64,000 nt of DNA, from contig NZ_KB905161.1 of the NCBI RefSeq assembly GCF_000378625.1, positions 182,244-246,243 of the forward strand, read 5' to 3'. The DNA is from Colwellia piezophila ATCC BAA-637 (GTDB lineage Bacteria; Pseudomonadota; Gammaproteobacteria; Enterobacterales; Alteromonadaceae). Below the pieces are notes generated by a model, which was not told the origin of the DNA, did not search any database, and saw only the letters and a program-made list of their open reading frames with translations. Positions 18,824-28,150 of the stretch are shown piece after piece; the first letter of the stretch is position 1, and each line of letters begins with the position of its first letter. The position numbers and the translations under genes were made by a program.

Positions 18824-20437
18824 TTAGCCTTTTATTAGTTTAAACGTCACAGGCCACATATCATTGTCAAAAACGGCATCAGCTGGCGGGGTGATCACAA
18901 TACCTTCAGCCGTGCGTGTCCATGTTATTTCTGCATCACTGCCAAGTAATGAAAGTGATTTAATTTTTACATCTTTTCCTACAGCGCTCTTTGAAAAACT
19001 GGTAATGGTAAAAGGCTGTTCCGGCCAGCCCAAACGGGTTGCGTAGATATTCTGACCATCCTTGCTGCGGGTAAAACGAATATCGCCATCGTTAAGTTTA
19101 AAGCGGCCCATTTGAATACGCTCAGGGTCATTATAAACATGTGCCTTCCAGGTTGGTTTCACTTCACCTATAGATTTACCTGGCTCCAGCTCTCCGTATA
19201 CCAACCAGGGACGGCTGGCATGGATCCCTTCGCCAACGACATCCATCCAACGCTTCATCTCTTTTAAAAATAAAACTTCTTTTTCCTGGATGGAGCCGTC
19301 TGATTTTATTGCAAGATTAAGCATCATATTGCCGTTTTTACTAACTGTGTCGATGATTTTTCTGAAATTCCTCTCAGAAGCCGTATTCCCTCTACCAGGC
19401 CGATAAAACCATCCTGAGATGCTACTGTGTGTTTGCCATTTATAAGGGGCCGTACCTACCAGAAACCCTCCTTCATAATCTGGAACAGCTTCTTCTTTGT
19501 AAAGCGATTCGCGCTTGAAAGTGATGACTGGCTCAACGCCCCATCCTTGAGATTTATTATAATAATTAGCCACGATCCGGCGAAAAGCGTCTTGGATGAC
19601 ATAGCTGCCTGTGGCATCAAAAATATCAGCTGTTCCGCCATCAACAAAAATATAGTCAGGGTGAAATGTATCCACCAATTCTGCAAGGGTATCTTCCCAT
19701 TTTTTAGTGGCTTCAGGTTTTGGTAAACCGTATTTATCTAAGCCTTCACCGTAAAGTTGAACATAACGCGGGTCTGCGCTGTCATAACCTTCTACCTTGT
19801 TATAATACCAAGAGTGCCTAGCCACGTGGGTAGAAACACCCACCTTAACCCCTCGTTTTCTGGCTGCATCGATAACAAGTTTAGTTGTGTCTATCTTCGG
19901 TCCCATTTTAGCCGCATTAAACTCATCGATTAATTTTGAGTCCCACATGGCAAAGCCGTCATGGTGGATGGCCATAGGCACAATATATTTGACGCCGGCC
20001 TCATCCAATAAGCGGACCATTTCCTCAGGATCAAAGCCGTCGCTGCTCATCAGCGGAATAAGATCTTTGTAGCCAAATTCTTTAGGATCGCCATACCATT
20101 TTTTTTGCATAAGATAAGTCGCGTCTTGTTCGTTATCCGGTTTATTTGGAAAACGAGGATACATGTGGGCTGCCCACTGCCCAACTGGGTTTTTAATAGC
20201 GGTCCCTTCATATTTTCCTCTTTGCTTAAAGAAAGCCGCAACATCTTTGTTAAAATGATCACCCATTATTGAGTGCGGTCCCCAATGGTAGAAAAAACCA
20301 ATTTTGGCATCTTCATACCATTCCGGTACCTCATAGTTTGAAAGGCTCTCCCTGGTGGGTTCAAACGTCTCAGCTTGCGCAAAAGTCGAGCCTAAAAACA
20401 GGCTCAACATGACAACAGATACCATTTTATTTTTCAT
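18824..20437 (-). CDS. GH29-family alpha-L-fucosidase-like enzyme, exported
   Basis: The 537-residue protein has signal peptide 1-22. It shows the GH29 pattern WYEDAKIGFFYHWGPHS (40-56), YIVPMAIHHDGFAMWDSKL (151-169) with the conserved His-His, and DYIFVDGG with likely nucleophile Asp266. It should release terminal alpha-L-fucose, or alpha-L-galactose in some red-algal systems, from the sulfated glycan. A C-terminal beta-domain follows. It leads a three-gene leftward run with two sulfatases and has copy P3 of the conserved regulatory segment directly upstream. The acid/base residue is poorly conserved in this family and was not assigned. Confidence 0.9.
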   Translation of the reverse strand: MKNKMVSVVMLSLFLGSTFAQAETFEPTRESLSNYEVPEWYEDAKIGFFYHWGPHSIMGDHFNKDVAAFFKQRGKYEGTAIKNPVGQWAAHMYPRFPNKPDNEQDATYLMQKKWYGDPKEFGYKDLIPLMSSDGFDPEEMVRLLDEAGVKYIVPMAIHHDGFAMWDSKLIDEFNAAKMGPKIDTTKLVIDAARKRGVKVGVSTHVARHSWYYNKVEGYDSADPRYVQLYGEGLDKYGLPKPEATKKWEDTLAELVDTFHPDYIFVDGGTADIFDATGSYVIQDAFRRIVANYYNKSQGWGVEPVITFKRESLYKEEAVPDYEGGFLVGTAPYKWQTHSSISGWFYRPGRGNTASERNFRKIIDTVSKNGNMMLNLAIKSDGSIQEKEVLFLKEMKRWMDVVGEGIHASRPWLVYGELEPGKSIGEVKPTWKAHVYNDPERIQMGRFKLNDGDIRFTRSKDGQNIYATRLGWPEQPFTITSFSKSAVGKDVKIKSLSLLGSDAEITWTRTAEGIVITPPADAVFDNDMWPVTFKLIKG

Positions 20438-20503
20438 ATTTTCTACGCCTTTCTCATTCGCTTATGAGTAAAAGAAACACTATATTTCCCCTTCTTCAAA
20501 AGC

Positions 20504-20640
20504 TGATAAATACTGATAACAATTACATCACAACAAAGTGTCGAAAATACCTCAAACATTCAAAAGGTTGTCGTAAATTGTCGCAAGAGGTATTAAAGGT
20601 GATGAGATATTTTAACGCAAACTGTCGGTTATAATATTTA
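20504..20640. promoter_or_regulatory. Conserved regulatory segment, copy P3
   Basis: Upstream of the GH29 gene. It matches P1 and P2 (GATAACAATTACATCACAAC, GTGTCGAAAATACCTCAAAC, TTCAAAAGGTTGTCG, AATTGTCGCAAGA), then continues with GATGAGATATTTTAACGCAA as in the response-regulator promoter. No regulator gene follows on the right side here; homology stops near 20640. So this appears to be a copied divergent promoter that has lost its right-hand gene. Confidence 0.6.
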
Positions 20641-20701
20641 GATAAAGTAACCACGCCGATGCTAGAAGGTTTATGTCCGAGAGGGCCATATAGTTTAAAA
20701 G

Positions 20702-20845
20702 TTAAACAGATTGTTTTTTAAACTGATCGGTGCTCTGGCTGTACGTGCCAACCTTACCTTGTTTTCGAACAACGCGAGAGACAGTTGATGTTGAAACACC
20801 GGCAACACGAGCAACATCCTTAATTGTAATCATCATTCCATTCAT
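20702..20845 (-). CDS. 47-residue LacI-type helix-turn-helix fragment
   Basis: The ATG at 20845 is preceded by GGGAGGCGTT, the strongest Shine-Dalgarno seen in this locus. The product begins MNGMMITIKDVARVAGVSTS, then TVSRVVRKQGKV: the two helices of the LacI DNA-binding head. After residue 33 it departs from the family and stops at 47, without hinge helix or sugar-binding domain. It lies between the receptor gene and GH29. It could be the decayed head of a former LacI regulator of this locus, or a still-expressed DNA-binding microprotein. The reading frame is too short for ordinary gene calling, but the family match is clear. Confidence 0.7.
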   Translation of the reverse strand: MNGMMITIKDVARVAGVSTSTVSRVVRKQGKVGTYSQSTDQFKKQSV

Positions 20846-20917
20846 AACGCCTCCCAAAGAACCTAGTTTTTAACAACGGGCTTGAGTAACCTGACTTTCA
20901 GGTTACTCACCATGAAG

Positions 20918-23584
20918 CTAAAGTCTATAAGAGACACTTAGCTCAACGCGTCTGTCGCTATAACCAAAATTTTCTGGTCGCTCCATGTTTTCATAATACG
21001 AATGTAATTCAGTGCGGGTTAGATTTTTTCCTTTAATAGATACTTTTAAGTTTTTACTTACTCGGTAATTAACAGACGCCGATAAGCTGCCACTTGCTTC
21101 ACGGAAGATCGCATCACCGTTGTTTACCTCTTGATGATAGTCATCACGCCAGTTCCAGGCAACTCTTGCCGAAAAATCATCTTGAGCATAAATGCCGACC
21201 ACGTTGTAGCTGAACTCAGACAAACCCTCTAGTGGCAAATTACGCCCCTCTTGCCCCTCTATATCAGAAGGTGTTTCACTGTCAATCCAAGTGCCATTCA
21301 CCTGAACACCTAGATGTTGTAAGTAGCCGGGCAGAAAATCAAAAAATTGTTGATAAGCAACTTCAAGTCCTTTTAAATCGCGCTTTTGACCATTAACTTG
21401 GCTGGTTATTTCAAACTCAATACCATCATAGGTCTGATCGTAAGTAGATTTTCGCAGAAAGCCATCAATTTTTTTGTAAAAAAGCGAGCCCGATACATAG
21501 CTGTTATCATTAAAATACCATTCCAAAGTAACATCGGCATTATCAGAGGTATATGCTTTGAGGTATGGGTTGCCTGCTTTTCCGGTAAACTGCTCATAAT
21601 TCAGGCTAGTTGTTGACGGGCTCATGGCTATAAAACTAGGTCGTCCCATCGTTGTAGAGGCGGCAAAGCGGAAAATTAATTCATCACTTAAATCAAATTT
21701 AACATTCATTGATGGCAGAATATGATTTTCATCCGTATCAACCGACAGTGGCTCGTAGCCACCGTCTGCTTGTAATATAGCTCCTGTTGAAGAAATGTCA
21801 CTTTTGACTAGTCGCACACCAAGATTACCCGAGACCGGAATACCTGCCAACTCAGAGACCATATTTAGCTGAGCATAAGCGGCGTAGGTTTTTTCGGAAA
21901 AATCATAAGTATCATTTTCAAGGGGGGTATCGTAAATATCCCCAATACCGTATGCTGCCAGAATCGCCTCTTTATTATTTCTCAAGAATTCACTATCGGC
22001 GATAACCATGCCCTGTGGCCGAATGACCCCACCTTCTTTGGCATAAAAATCATCAGAGCCGGCGATAAAGAGCCCATCGAAACCATTAAGGTCATCAGCG
22101 AGGTTATTTACCTTTAGATCAAAAGAATCACGTACTGCTTCACGTGAAGTAATACGAATGCCGACGTCAATACTTTCGATAACACCATCATATAAGTCAT
22201 AGGTAAAATCGACACGTGCTGCCGTTTCGCTGCCGGTTAGATCTTGTGATCTGTCACGATATTGTTTAAGTTTATAATTGTCAGGATCACTGACATCTAA
22301 TGGTTCACCACCAGAAAAGACAGTTACCGATGGGGATCTATGATGAGCATTGGTATAATCCATGCTGAGAACATTATTTTTAGACTTGGCCTCCGGCTTC
22401 ATATTGACTTCTTCTTTATGACTATCACTGTCGGTATAACTGACCTCAGCACTTAATTGCATATCACCGAATGAATAATCACCACCAATGGCAACATTAT
22501 AACTGTCAGTATCGCGTACGTTGTACTGAGATAACGCATTGTAAGTAGCTTTGTTAAACTGAGCTGTGACAACATGTCCTGAGTCATCAAAGGTAATAGC
22601 AGTAAGATCTTTAATTTTGTGAGAAAATACCTGAGCCTCTCTACGCTGAACACTTTCGTACTGGGTAAAGCCGGTATCTAGGAAAAAACTGAGATCGTTA
22701 TTAGGCACCCAATCAAAGCCTAACAAAACATTAGTACGCTTAGTTTCTTCTTGTCCAAAGACGATATTGTTACCGTATGACATTTTAGCGCCAGCGGGGG
22801 GATTAAATTTTTCGGGAACTTCATCTCTCCAGCGAAAGGTTTTGCTACGCTCAAAAGCTGCTTGACGCTCTTGATAATTAACCGCGAGCAAGGCACCAAT
22901 ATCACCCATGCCAGTTTGCCAGTTATTGCCAAGCACTAGGCTAAATTTAGGGCTTAGTGGATCTACCCCCTCGGCATCTGCGGCCAAATCAGCATATTCT
23001 GCGCCAACAGTCACCACCGCTTTAAATTTTTTAAAATCGGTAGAGCGTAGGCGATGCATATTTATGTTGCCACTGATACCACCTTCAATCTGTTTGGCCA
23101 CAGGTGACTTAGTAACATCGACTCTTTTCATCGCTTCAGAGGGTATATCGGTAAAATTCACATTTCGTGTACCACCGGTAAACACCGTTCGGCCATTCAC
23201 TAAAGACAAGGTTTCTCTTAACCCTCTAAGGGCTACCGAGTCACCTTCGCCACTGTCACTACTGCCGATTTGTATACCTGGCACCCGCTGTAAAGCTTCG
23301 GCTATATTAGCATCGCTAAACTCGCCGATATCTGTTGCAGCGATGGAATCTAGTACCTGTGAAGCGTGACGTTTTTCAGTCATTGCCGAGGTAAGCGCGT
23401 TACGTATACCTGTAACCTCAATCACTTCAATTAGTTTGGTTTCTTGTTTTGTTGCATTTGTTTCTTGCTTTGTCTCTTGCTCTGTCTGCGCGGCTTGAGC
23501 TGGAATTAGTGCGGCAGAAATACAAATTGCCAGTGTTGTTTTTAAAAATCGATGCTGCTTTATTTTATTTTTATTTTTATTCAT
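20918..23584 (-). CDS. TonB-dependent outer-membrane receptor
   Basis: The 888-residue protein has a signal peptide (1-31), a Gln/Glu/Thr-rich spacer, a TonB-box-like EVIEVTGI (about 52-59), and a plug domain starting ASQVLDSIAATDIGEFSDANIAEALQRVPGI. A large beta-barrel follows, ending in the aromatic-containing strand RVELSVSYRL. The plug wording is typical of the Xanthomonas/Caulobacter/Alteromonadales carbohydrate receptors. It should import oligosaccharides of the sulfated polymer, energised by TonB-ExbBD (not in the window). It is the only receptor here and no SusD partner is present, as expected outside Bacteroidetes. Confidence 0.93.
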   Translation of the reverse strand: MNKNKNKIKQHRFLKTTLAICISAALIPAQAAQTEQETKQETNATKQETKLIEVIEVTGIRNALTSAMTEKRHASQVLDSIAATDIGEFSDANIAEALQRVPGIQIGSSDSGEGDSVALRGLRETLSLVNGRTVFTGGTRNVNFTDIPSEAMKRVDVTKSPVAKQIEGGISGNINMHRLRSTDFKKFKAVVTVGAEYADLAADAEGVDPLSPKFSLVLGNNWQTGMGDIGALLAVNYQERQAAFERSKTFRWRDEVPEKFNPPAGAKMSYGNNIVFGQEETKRTNVLLGFDWVPNNDLSFFLDTGFTQYESVQRREAQVFSHKIKDLTAITFDDSGHVVTAQFNKATYNALSQYNVRDTDSYNVAIGGDYSFGDMQLSAEVSYTDSDSHKEEVNMKPEAKSKNNVLSMDYTNAHHRSPSVTVFSGGEPLDVSDPDNYKLKQYRDRSQDLTGSETAARVDFTYDLYDGVIESIDVGIRITSREAVRDSFDLKVNNLADDLNGFDGLFIAGSDDFYAKEGGVIRPQGMVIADSEFLRNNKEAILAAYGIGDIYDTPLENDTYDFSEKTYAAYAQLNMVSELAGIPVSGNLGVRLVKSDISSTGAILQADGGYEPLSVDTDENHILPSMNVKFDLSDELIFRFAASTTMGRPSFIAMSPSTTSLNYEQFTGKAGNPYLKAYTSDNADVTLEWYFNDNSYVSGSLFYKKIDGFLRKSTYDQTYDGIEFEITSQVNGQKRDLKGLEVAYQQFFDFLPGYLQHLGVQVNGTWIDSETPSDIEGQEGRNLPLEGLSEFSYNVVGIYAQDDFSARVAWNWRDDYHQEVNNGDAIFREASGSLSASVNYRVSKNLKVSIKGKNLTRTELHSYYENMERPENFGYSDRRVELSVSYRL

Positions 23585-23820
23585 TGTACTTCCCCTAATA
23601 AGATTGAAGTTAACTCAGTAATATCAAAATGACCACATACGCGTGTTGGCATATCAAGGTCTTGCAGACTATTATTTTTCCTTATACTGCATCTGGATCA
23701 GAATCTGACTATCACTAGTAAAACAAATGAATGTGTCAAAGATATGCCCGAACAATACTATTTTTCCTCAATTGGGTTACACACGGATACATCTTGATAC
23801 AAATCAAAAATCAAACTATT
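23585..23820. other. Receptor gene leader region
   Basis: This stretch holds the upstream region of the receptor gene. GGGGAAG lies seven bases before the start codon as ribosome binding site. I see neither the P1-P4 segment nor a clear LacI-type palindrome in it, so control of the receptor may differ from that of the enzyme operons. Confidence 0.4.
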
Positions 23821-24086
23821 TATACTCGTGTCACTTCAAAATGTACTTTCAGAGCTACAGAGAGATTTCACTTTTAGGCGCATCAATGAAGTCATGGCAT
23901 TCCCTTACGAAATGATGCAACAACAAAGTGGGATTGCTCTGTAGCTCCCTATGGGTGGGTTTTAAAACACTTTATGCCGCGTTATTTATTTTGAGAAGGG
24001 AATAACCATTCTCTGCAACCAATGCCTTGCCTAAAGTGTTTTAAACTCCCACTGAAAGGAACATCTTGAAGTATCACGAGTATATA
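23821..24086. repeat. Dispersed modular repeat, copy C
   Basis: The ends form an inverted repeat: TATACTCGTGTCACTTCAAA at the left, and at the right the complement of TATACTCGTGATACTTCAAG. These arms are unlike those of copies A, B and E. The interior has the shared core (GCCGCGTTATTTATTTTGAG, AACCATTCTCTGCA, CAATGCCTTGCCT). It sits between the receptor and GH2 genes, ending four bases from the GH2 stop codon. Confidence 0.75.
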
Positions 24087-24089
24087 TCC

Positions 24090-26507
24090 TCAATTTGAGC
24101 TTATTTTAATACTTTGCTGTGACAACATTTGACTCTGCGCCTTAATTACCGCGCCCGTAAGCGAGTCCCCCACCCTGATGAGCACACTTGCAATACCTGC
24201 TTCGGTTTTAACGCTATTGCTATTAACGACACTGATATCGCCCTCAACAGTAAAACTGATTTCCTCACCCGAGAGAGGAATGACATTACCTTTTTGATCG
24301 ACAATTTTTGCATAAACAAAGACGGTATCATTCACACCCGCTTGTATTTGTTTACCACTTTCATCAATTTCCAGTTCAATTTTAAAGGGGGCTTGGGGTG
24401 TAGCTATATGATGGTGCGCTGTTACTTTACCGTCAATATAACCTAACGCCTTAAGTTCACCCTGCTCAAATTTATCCAGATTGAAAGTAAAAGGTGGGTG
24501 CGCCAAATTGTTGCTATTGGCGTTTTTATCGGGTTTTTGAATACCTAAACTTTTACCATTTAAAAACAACTCCACCTGTTCGCAGTTACTGAAAATACGT
24601 ACATTTAAGTCAGATCCTTGCTGCCATTCACTGGCGATAAAAATCATCGGTCCGCTATCATATTTTTCCGAGACTTCGCTAGCATCACGCTGTGACTGGA
24701 AAAAATAGTAGCCATATTTAGGCAGTCTATCTATGCTCATGATGCCAGAAGACTCAAGATCTGCTGAAAAGCCACGATTATAGTCAAACATTACCCAATA
24801 ACCATCGGCAAAGGCTCGGGTATTGAAATTATCATTATGAGACTCTTGAATATTAGTAGCCTGTTGCAACAAACGTTTTTCACCATCACTCAACAGTTGA
24901 CGACTAGAACGATCAGCCGCCATTAGCCCTGCCCAGTTATCCTGATTGAGGCCGGCATTCATCGCATGATATTCCCAATCACCATACTCAGAGACAATAT
25001 AAGGTTTATTGCTTTGCTGCTTGGTTTTCTTATTTTTCTTCTTACCCTTTTTATGCTTAGCGTGTTTTAGTCTGTGCTGACGTGCTTGTACATAAATATC
25101 ATAACCATACTCCTTCCACCCTGCGGAGAAACACTGATCACTTGGACACTCTTCATGCACAGCCGCATTCAACTTATCGATAAATTTTTCGGTCATGCGA
25201 GACTCATTGAGGGAACACTCCCAAGCCAATACAGAAGGGTGATTACGATCGCGACGTATCATATCCCGGCAGGTTTTTATGACATGCTGGCGAAAAGCTT
25301 GGCTGTCGCTATAATATTGCCAGCCGAGAATATCATTGAGCACCAGTAGACCAAGTTCGTCGGCTGCGTCCATAAAAGCCGGGGACTGTGGGTAATGTGA
25401 CAAGCGGACGAAATCAAAGCCAGCGGCTTTAATTTTAACGGCATCGCGATACTGAGCGTTGTCGGAAAGCGCGTAACCTATATATGGATATTCCTGATGA
25501 CGGTTGACGCCACGCAAAAACATCTCTTTACCGTTAAGTTTGAAGCCATCTTTAGCTATTTCAAAGCGTCGAATACCAAGACGCGTCTGCTTTTTATCAA
25601 CCACTTTCGCTTCGCTAACCACTTCAGTGACTAGTTGATACAGGTTAGGCTCGTTTGTTGACCAAAGTTTAGGTGTCGCAACTAGCATAGATTGTTGTAC
25701 TTCAATGTCATGCCCTGCTGCTAAGCTAAGCGCCTTGGATGTTTGCTCTAATACTTTAGTTTCTTTGAAGTATAGTGTTTGCCTTAGTTTAAATTGCTGG
25801 TTTTCTTTACTGTCATTTTTAATGTGAGTTTTAATGGCAATTTCAGCTTCTTTACTGCTTACCCTTGGAAAGGAAGCATAAACGCCACCGCTGGCGACCT
25901 TGTCAGCAAACATTTCATCACTAATATGCAGTTGATTTTTTATCAACAAGAAAACATTGCGGTACAAACCACCATACATATTGAAATCAAGCCTAGTTAG
26001 CGGTTTAGGACCCGTAACCAGACTATCTCGGTTGTCTAACTTAACCACAATTTCATTCGGCTGATCAAAGCTTAAAACGCTGGAAAGGTCGATAACGAAG
26101 GGCAAATAACCCCCATGGTGCGTTATCATTTTTTTATTATTTACCCAGACCTCTGCCTTATTCATTGCCCCTTCAAAACGTAAAAAGGCTTTTTTTCCAC
26201 GCCACTGGGGCTCAGCAGTAAAAGACTTTCGGTACCAGGCAAAACCTTGCCACTGATCGTGAGTAACTTTAGGTTCAATTCGGGTTGTATGAGGCAGTTC
26301 AACCTGCTCCCATGCGGCTCCCTCAATTGACGAAATGTCAAAATTCTCTGCACCTTTGTCAGCTACAGAGTCAACTCGATAGAACTGCCATTGCTTGTTG
26401 AAATTTAATGTAGTGGGAGAGTAGCTCTCCCCTAATTGCTGATTGGAGCAAACAGCAAACGAAACAGTAAGGCAGAGTAACGCCCATATAACTAGCGTTT
26501 TTATCAT
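24090..26507 (-). CDS. GH2-family glycosidase (beta-galactosidase/glucuronidase type), with Lys-rich insertion
   Basis: The 805-residue exported enzyme has a signal peptide (1-20), sugar-binding jelly roll (about 35-190), immunoglobulin-like domain (about 200-310) and TIM barrel (about 315-620). The barrel has NHPSVLAWECSLNE with acid/base Glu435 and PYIVSEYGD with nucleophile Glu507, and accessory beta-domains follow. A strongly basic insertion (about 480-500, including KHKKGKKKNKKTK) lies just before the nucleophile strand and is not usual in GH2. It is the last enzyme gene of the leftward block from 33800. It probably removes terminal beta-galactose or a similar unit; substrate is inferred from family only. 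Confidence 0.9.
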   Translation of the reverse strand: MIKTLVIWALLCLTVSFAVCSNQQLGESYSPTTLNFNKQWQFYRVDSVADKGAENFDISSIEGAAWEQVELPHTTRIEPKVTHDQWQGFAWYRKSFTAEPQWRGKKAFLRFEGAMNKAEVWVNNKKMITHHGGYLPFVIDLSSVLSFDQPNEIVVKLDNRDSLVTGPKPLTRLDFNMYGGLYRNVFLLIKNQLHISDEMFADKVASGGVYASFPRVSSKEAEIAIKTHIKNDSKENQQFKLRQTLYFKETKVLEQTSKALSLAAGHDIEVQQSMLVATPKLWSTNEPNLYQLVTEVVSEAKVVDKKQTRLGIRRFEIAKDGFKLNGKEMFLRGVNRHQEYPYIGYALSDNAQYRDAVKIKAAGFDFVRLSHYPQSPAFMDAADELGLLVLNDILGWQYYSDSQAFRQHVIKTCRDMIRRDRNHPSVLAWECSLNESRMTEKFIDKLNAAVHEECPSDQCFSAGWKEYGYDIYVQARQHRLKHAKHKKGKKKNKKTKQQSNKPYIVSEYGDWEYHAMNAGLNQDNWAGLMAADRSSRQLLSDGEKRLLQQATNIQESHNDNFNTRAFADGYWVMFDYNRGFSADLESSGIMSIDRLPKYGYYFFQSQRDASEVSEKYDSGPMIFIASEWQQGSDLNVRIFSNCEQVELFLNGKSLGIQKPDKNANSNNLAHPPFTFNLDKFEQGELKALGYIDGKVTAHHHIATPQAPFKIELEIDESGKQIQAGVNDTVFVYAKIVDQKGNVIPLSGEEISFTVEGDISVVNSNSVKTEAGIASVLIRVGDSLTGAVIKAQSQMLSQQSIKISSN

Positions 26508-26577
26508 CGTTTTAAACCCTGCTATCAGAAAGTTGAAAGTGCACAGGCCGACAAGTTATCAAGCCTGTGTTGTTTTG

Positions 26578-28065
26578 TTATTTATTCTTCTTTTTTTTAC
26601 TTTTAGCCTTACTCTTTAACATATCCAACATTCTGGTTACTGGGGTCATTGGAAACTCAGGGTGATCAACATGTGCTTTTGACATCAGGCCAGTCATCCG
26701 GCTAACTTGATCTGGATGTTGATCAGCGACATTATTTTCCTCACCGATATCAGCTTTCAGGTTATAGAGTTCAGGGGCTTTACCCTGAAATTTCACCAAT
26801 TTCCAATCGCCTTCCCTAACCGCTTGAATAGGGCCTTGCTTTTCGTTAAATTCCCAGTAGAGATAATCATGTTGCTGCTGTTTTTCGGTATTACCTAGCA
26901 GTGTGGGAAGGTATGAAAGACCATCACTTTTTTGGCAGTTTTTAATCTGCGCTATAGCACAGCTGGTAGCCATCAGATCCCAAGAGGCGAACACGTGATC
27001 TGAGGTTGTTCCCGCTCGGATGGTTTCAGGCCACCAGGCAATAAATGGCGCTCTGATTCCCCCTTCATATAGATCTCTTTTACGGCCCCTAAAAGGTCCA
27101 TTACTGTTGAAAAAATCTCTATCGAATTCATGGCCATGATCACTGGTAAATACTACTAAGGTATTTTCACTGAGTCCCTGCTCTTTTAAAGTATTTAATA
27201 GGCTACCTATATCTCTGTCCATACGAGACACCATACCGGCATAAGCAACATTTCCTTCACTATCGTTACGGTAATGTCCCTCGGTATTGAGTTTACGCTT
27301 AGGCCAGCCGAGGTTTTTATACGCCTCTTTAGAGTCATCAGGCACGGTAACCGCCAAATGAGGAATGGTATAGGCTAAATAAAGAAAAAATGGCTGTGTA
27401 TTATCATTGTCTTTAATAAATGACAGCGCTTCTTGCGTTAAAATATCATGGGTGTAAGTACCTTTATTATTAAGATAATCATTACCTTTGATAATTGAAA
27501 TATCATTATTCCGATACATCTTGTCCCAGTAATAATGGTGCGCTTCTACATGTTTTTTAAAACCATAGAAATAGTCAAAACCTTGCTGTAATGGCATCGC
27601 CGCATTTGAAGGGTCTTCTGCTTCGGCTAAACCCCATTTACCAATAGCCGCAGTGCGATAACCGGCTTGCTGTAAAACTTCGGCAACCGTGACATCTTCA
27701 GCTTTGAGATCAACTGGCTCACCGGTTCTTGTCCATTTAGGGTTACCACGAATAGGACTGTGTCCTGAATGTAAACCTGTCATTAAGCTTGCTCTTGATG
27801 GACCACACACGGGCGCCGCTGCATAATGCTGAGTAAAAAGCATACCTTGCTTAGCCATTTGGTCTAAGTAAGGTGTTTTTATTTTTTGCTGACCGTACGC
27901 GCCGATATCGCCATAACCCAAATCATCGGCCAAAATGTAAATAATGTTAGGCCTAGTGTTAGCATTGGAGTTATCCGCTGGTGCTAAATCAGCTGATGCC
28001 TGCGCATAACTGCTGGCCATGAGTAACAGGGACAAACATCCTGTCACCTTTTTAAATCTTTTCAT
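26578..28065 (-). CDS. S1-family sulfatase with polylysine C-terminus
   Basis: The 495-residue exported protein has signal peptide 1-24, ADDLGYGDIG (Asp47-Asp48), formylglycine motif CGPSR with Cys87, GKWGLAEAE, and TSDHGHEFD. The last residues are SKAKSKKKKNK. It is closely related to the lipoprotein sulfatase at 13519-15063, so the two may share specificity or act at different sites. It lies 70 bp upstream of the GH2 gene in transcription order. The ATG at 28065 gives a good signal peptide. Confidence 0.92.
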   Translation of the reverse strand: MKRFKKVTGCLSLLLMASSYAQASADLAPADNSNANTRPNIIYILADDLGYGDIGAYGQQKIKTPYLDQMAKQGMLFTQHYAAAPVCGPSRASLMTGLHSGHSPIRGNPKWTRTGEPVDLKAEDVTVAEVLQQAGYRTAAIGKWGLAEAEDPSNAAMPLQQGFDYFYGFKKHVEAHHYYWDKMYRNNDISIIKGNDYLNNKGTYTHDILTQEALSFIKDNDNTQPFFLYLAYTIPHLAVTVPDDSKEAYKNLGWPKRKLNTEGHYRNDSEGNVAYAGMVSRMDRDIGSLLNTLKEQGLSENTLVVFTSDHGHEFDRDFFNSNGPFRGRKRDLYEGGIRAPFIAWWPETIRAGTTSDHVFASWDLMATSCAIAQIKNCQKSDGLSYLPTLLGNTEKQQQHDYLYWEFNEKQGPIQAVREGDWKLVKFQGKAPELYNLKADIGEENNVADQHPDQVSRMTGLMSKAHVDHPEFPMTPVTRMLDMLKSKAKSKKKKNK

Positions 28066-28150
28066 TTGTTAATACCTTAATACCTTAAAATTTAATCTTG
28101 CTCCCTGATGACCAAGCGTGTGGCTAGTCATCAGGGCTGATTCAAATTAG

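Noticed and set aside
22908..23369. 153-codon plus-strand frame opposite the receptor gene
   Set aside because: It is antisense to a well-supported TonB-dependent receptor and has no recognisable product.
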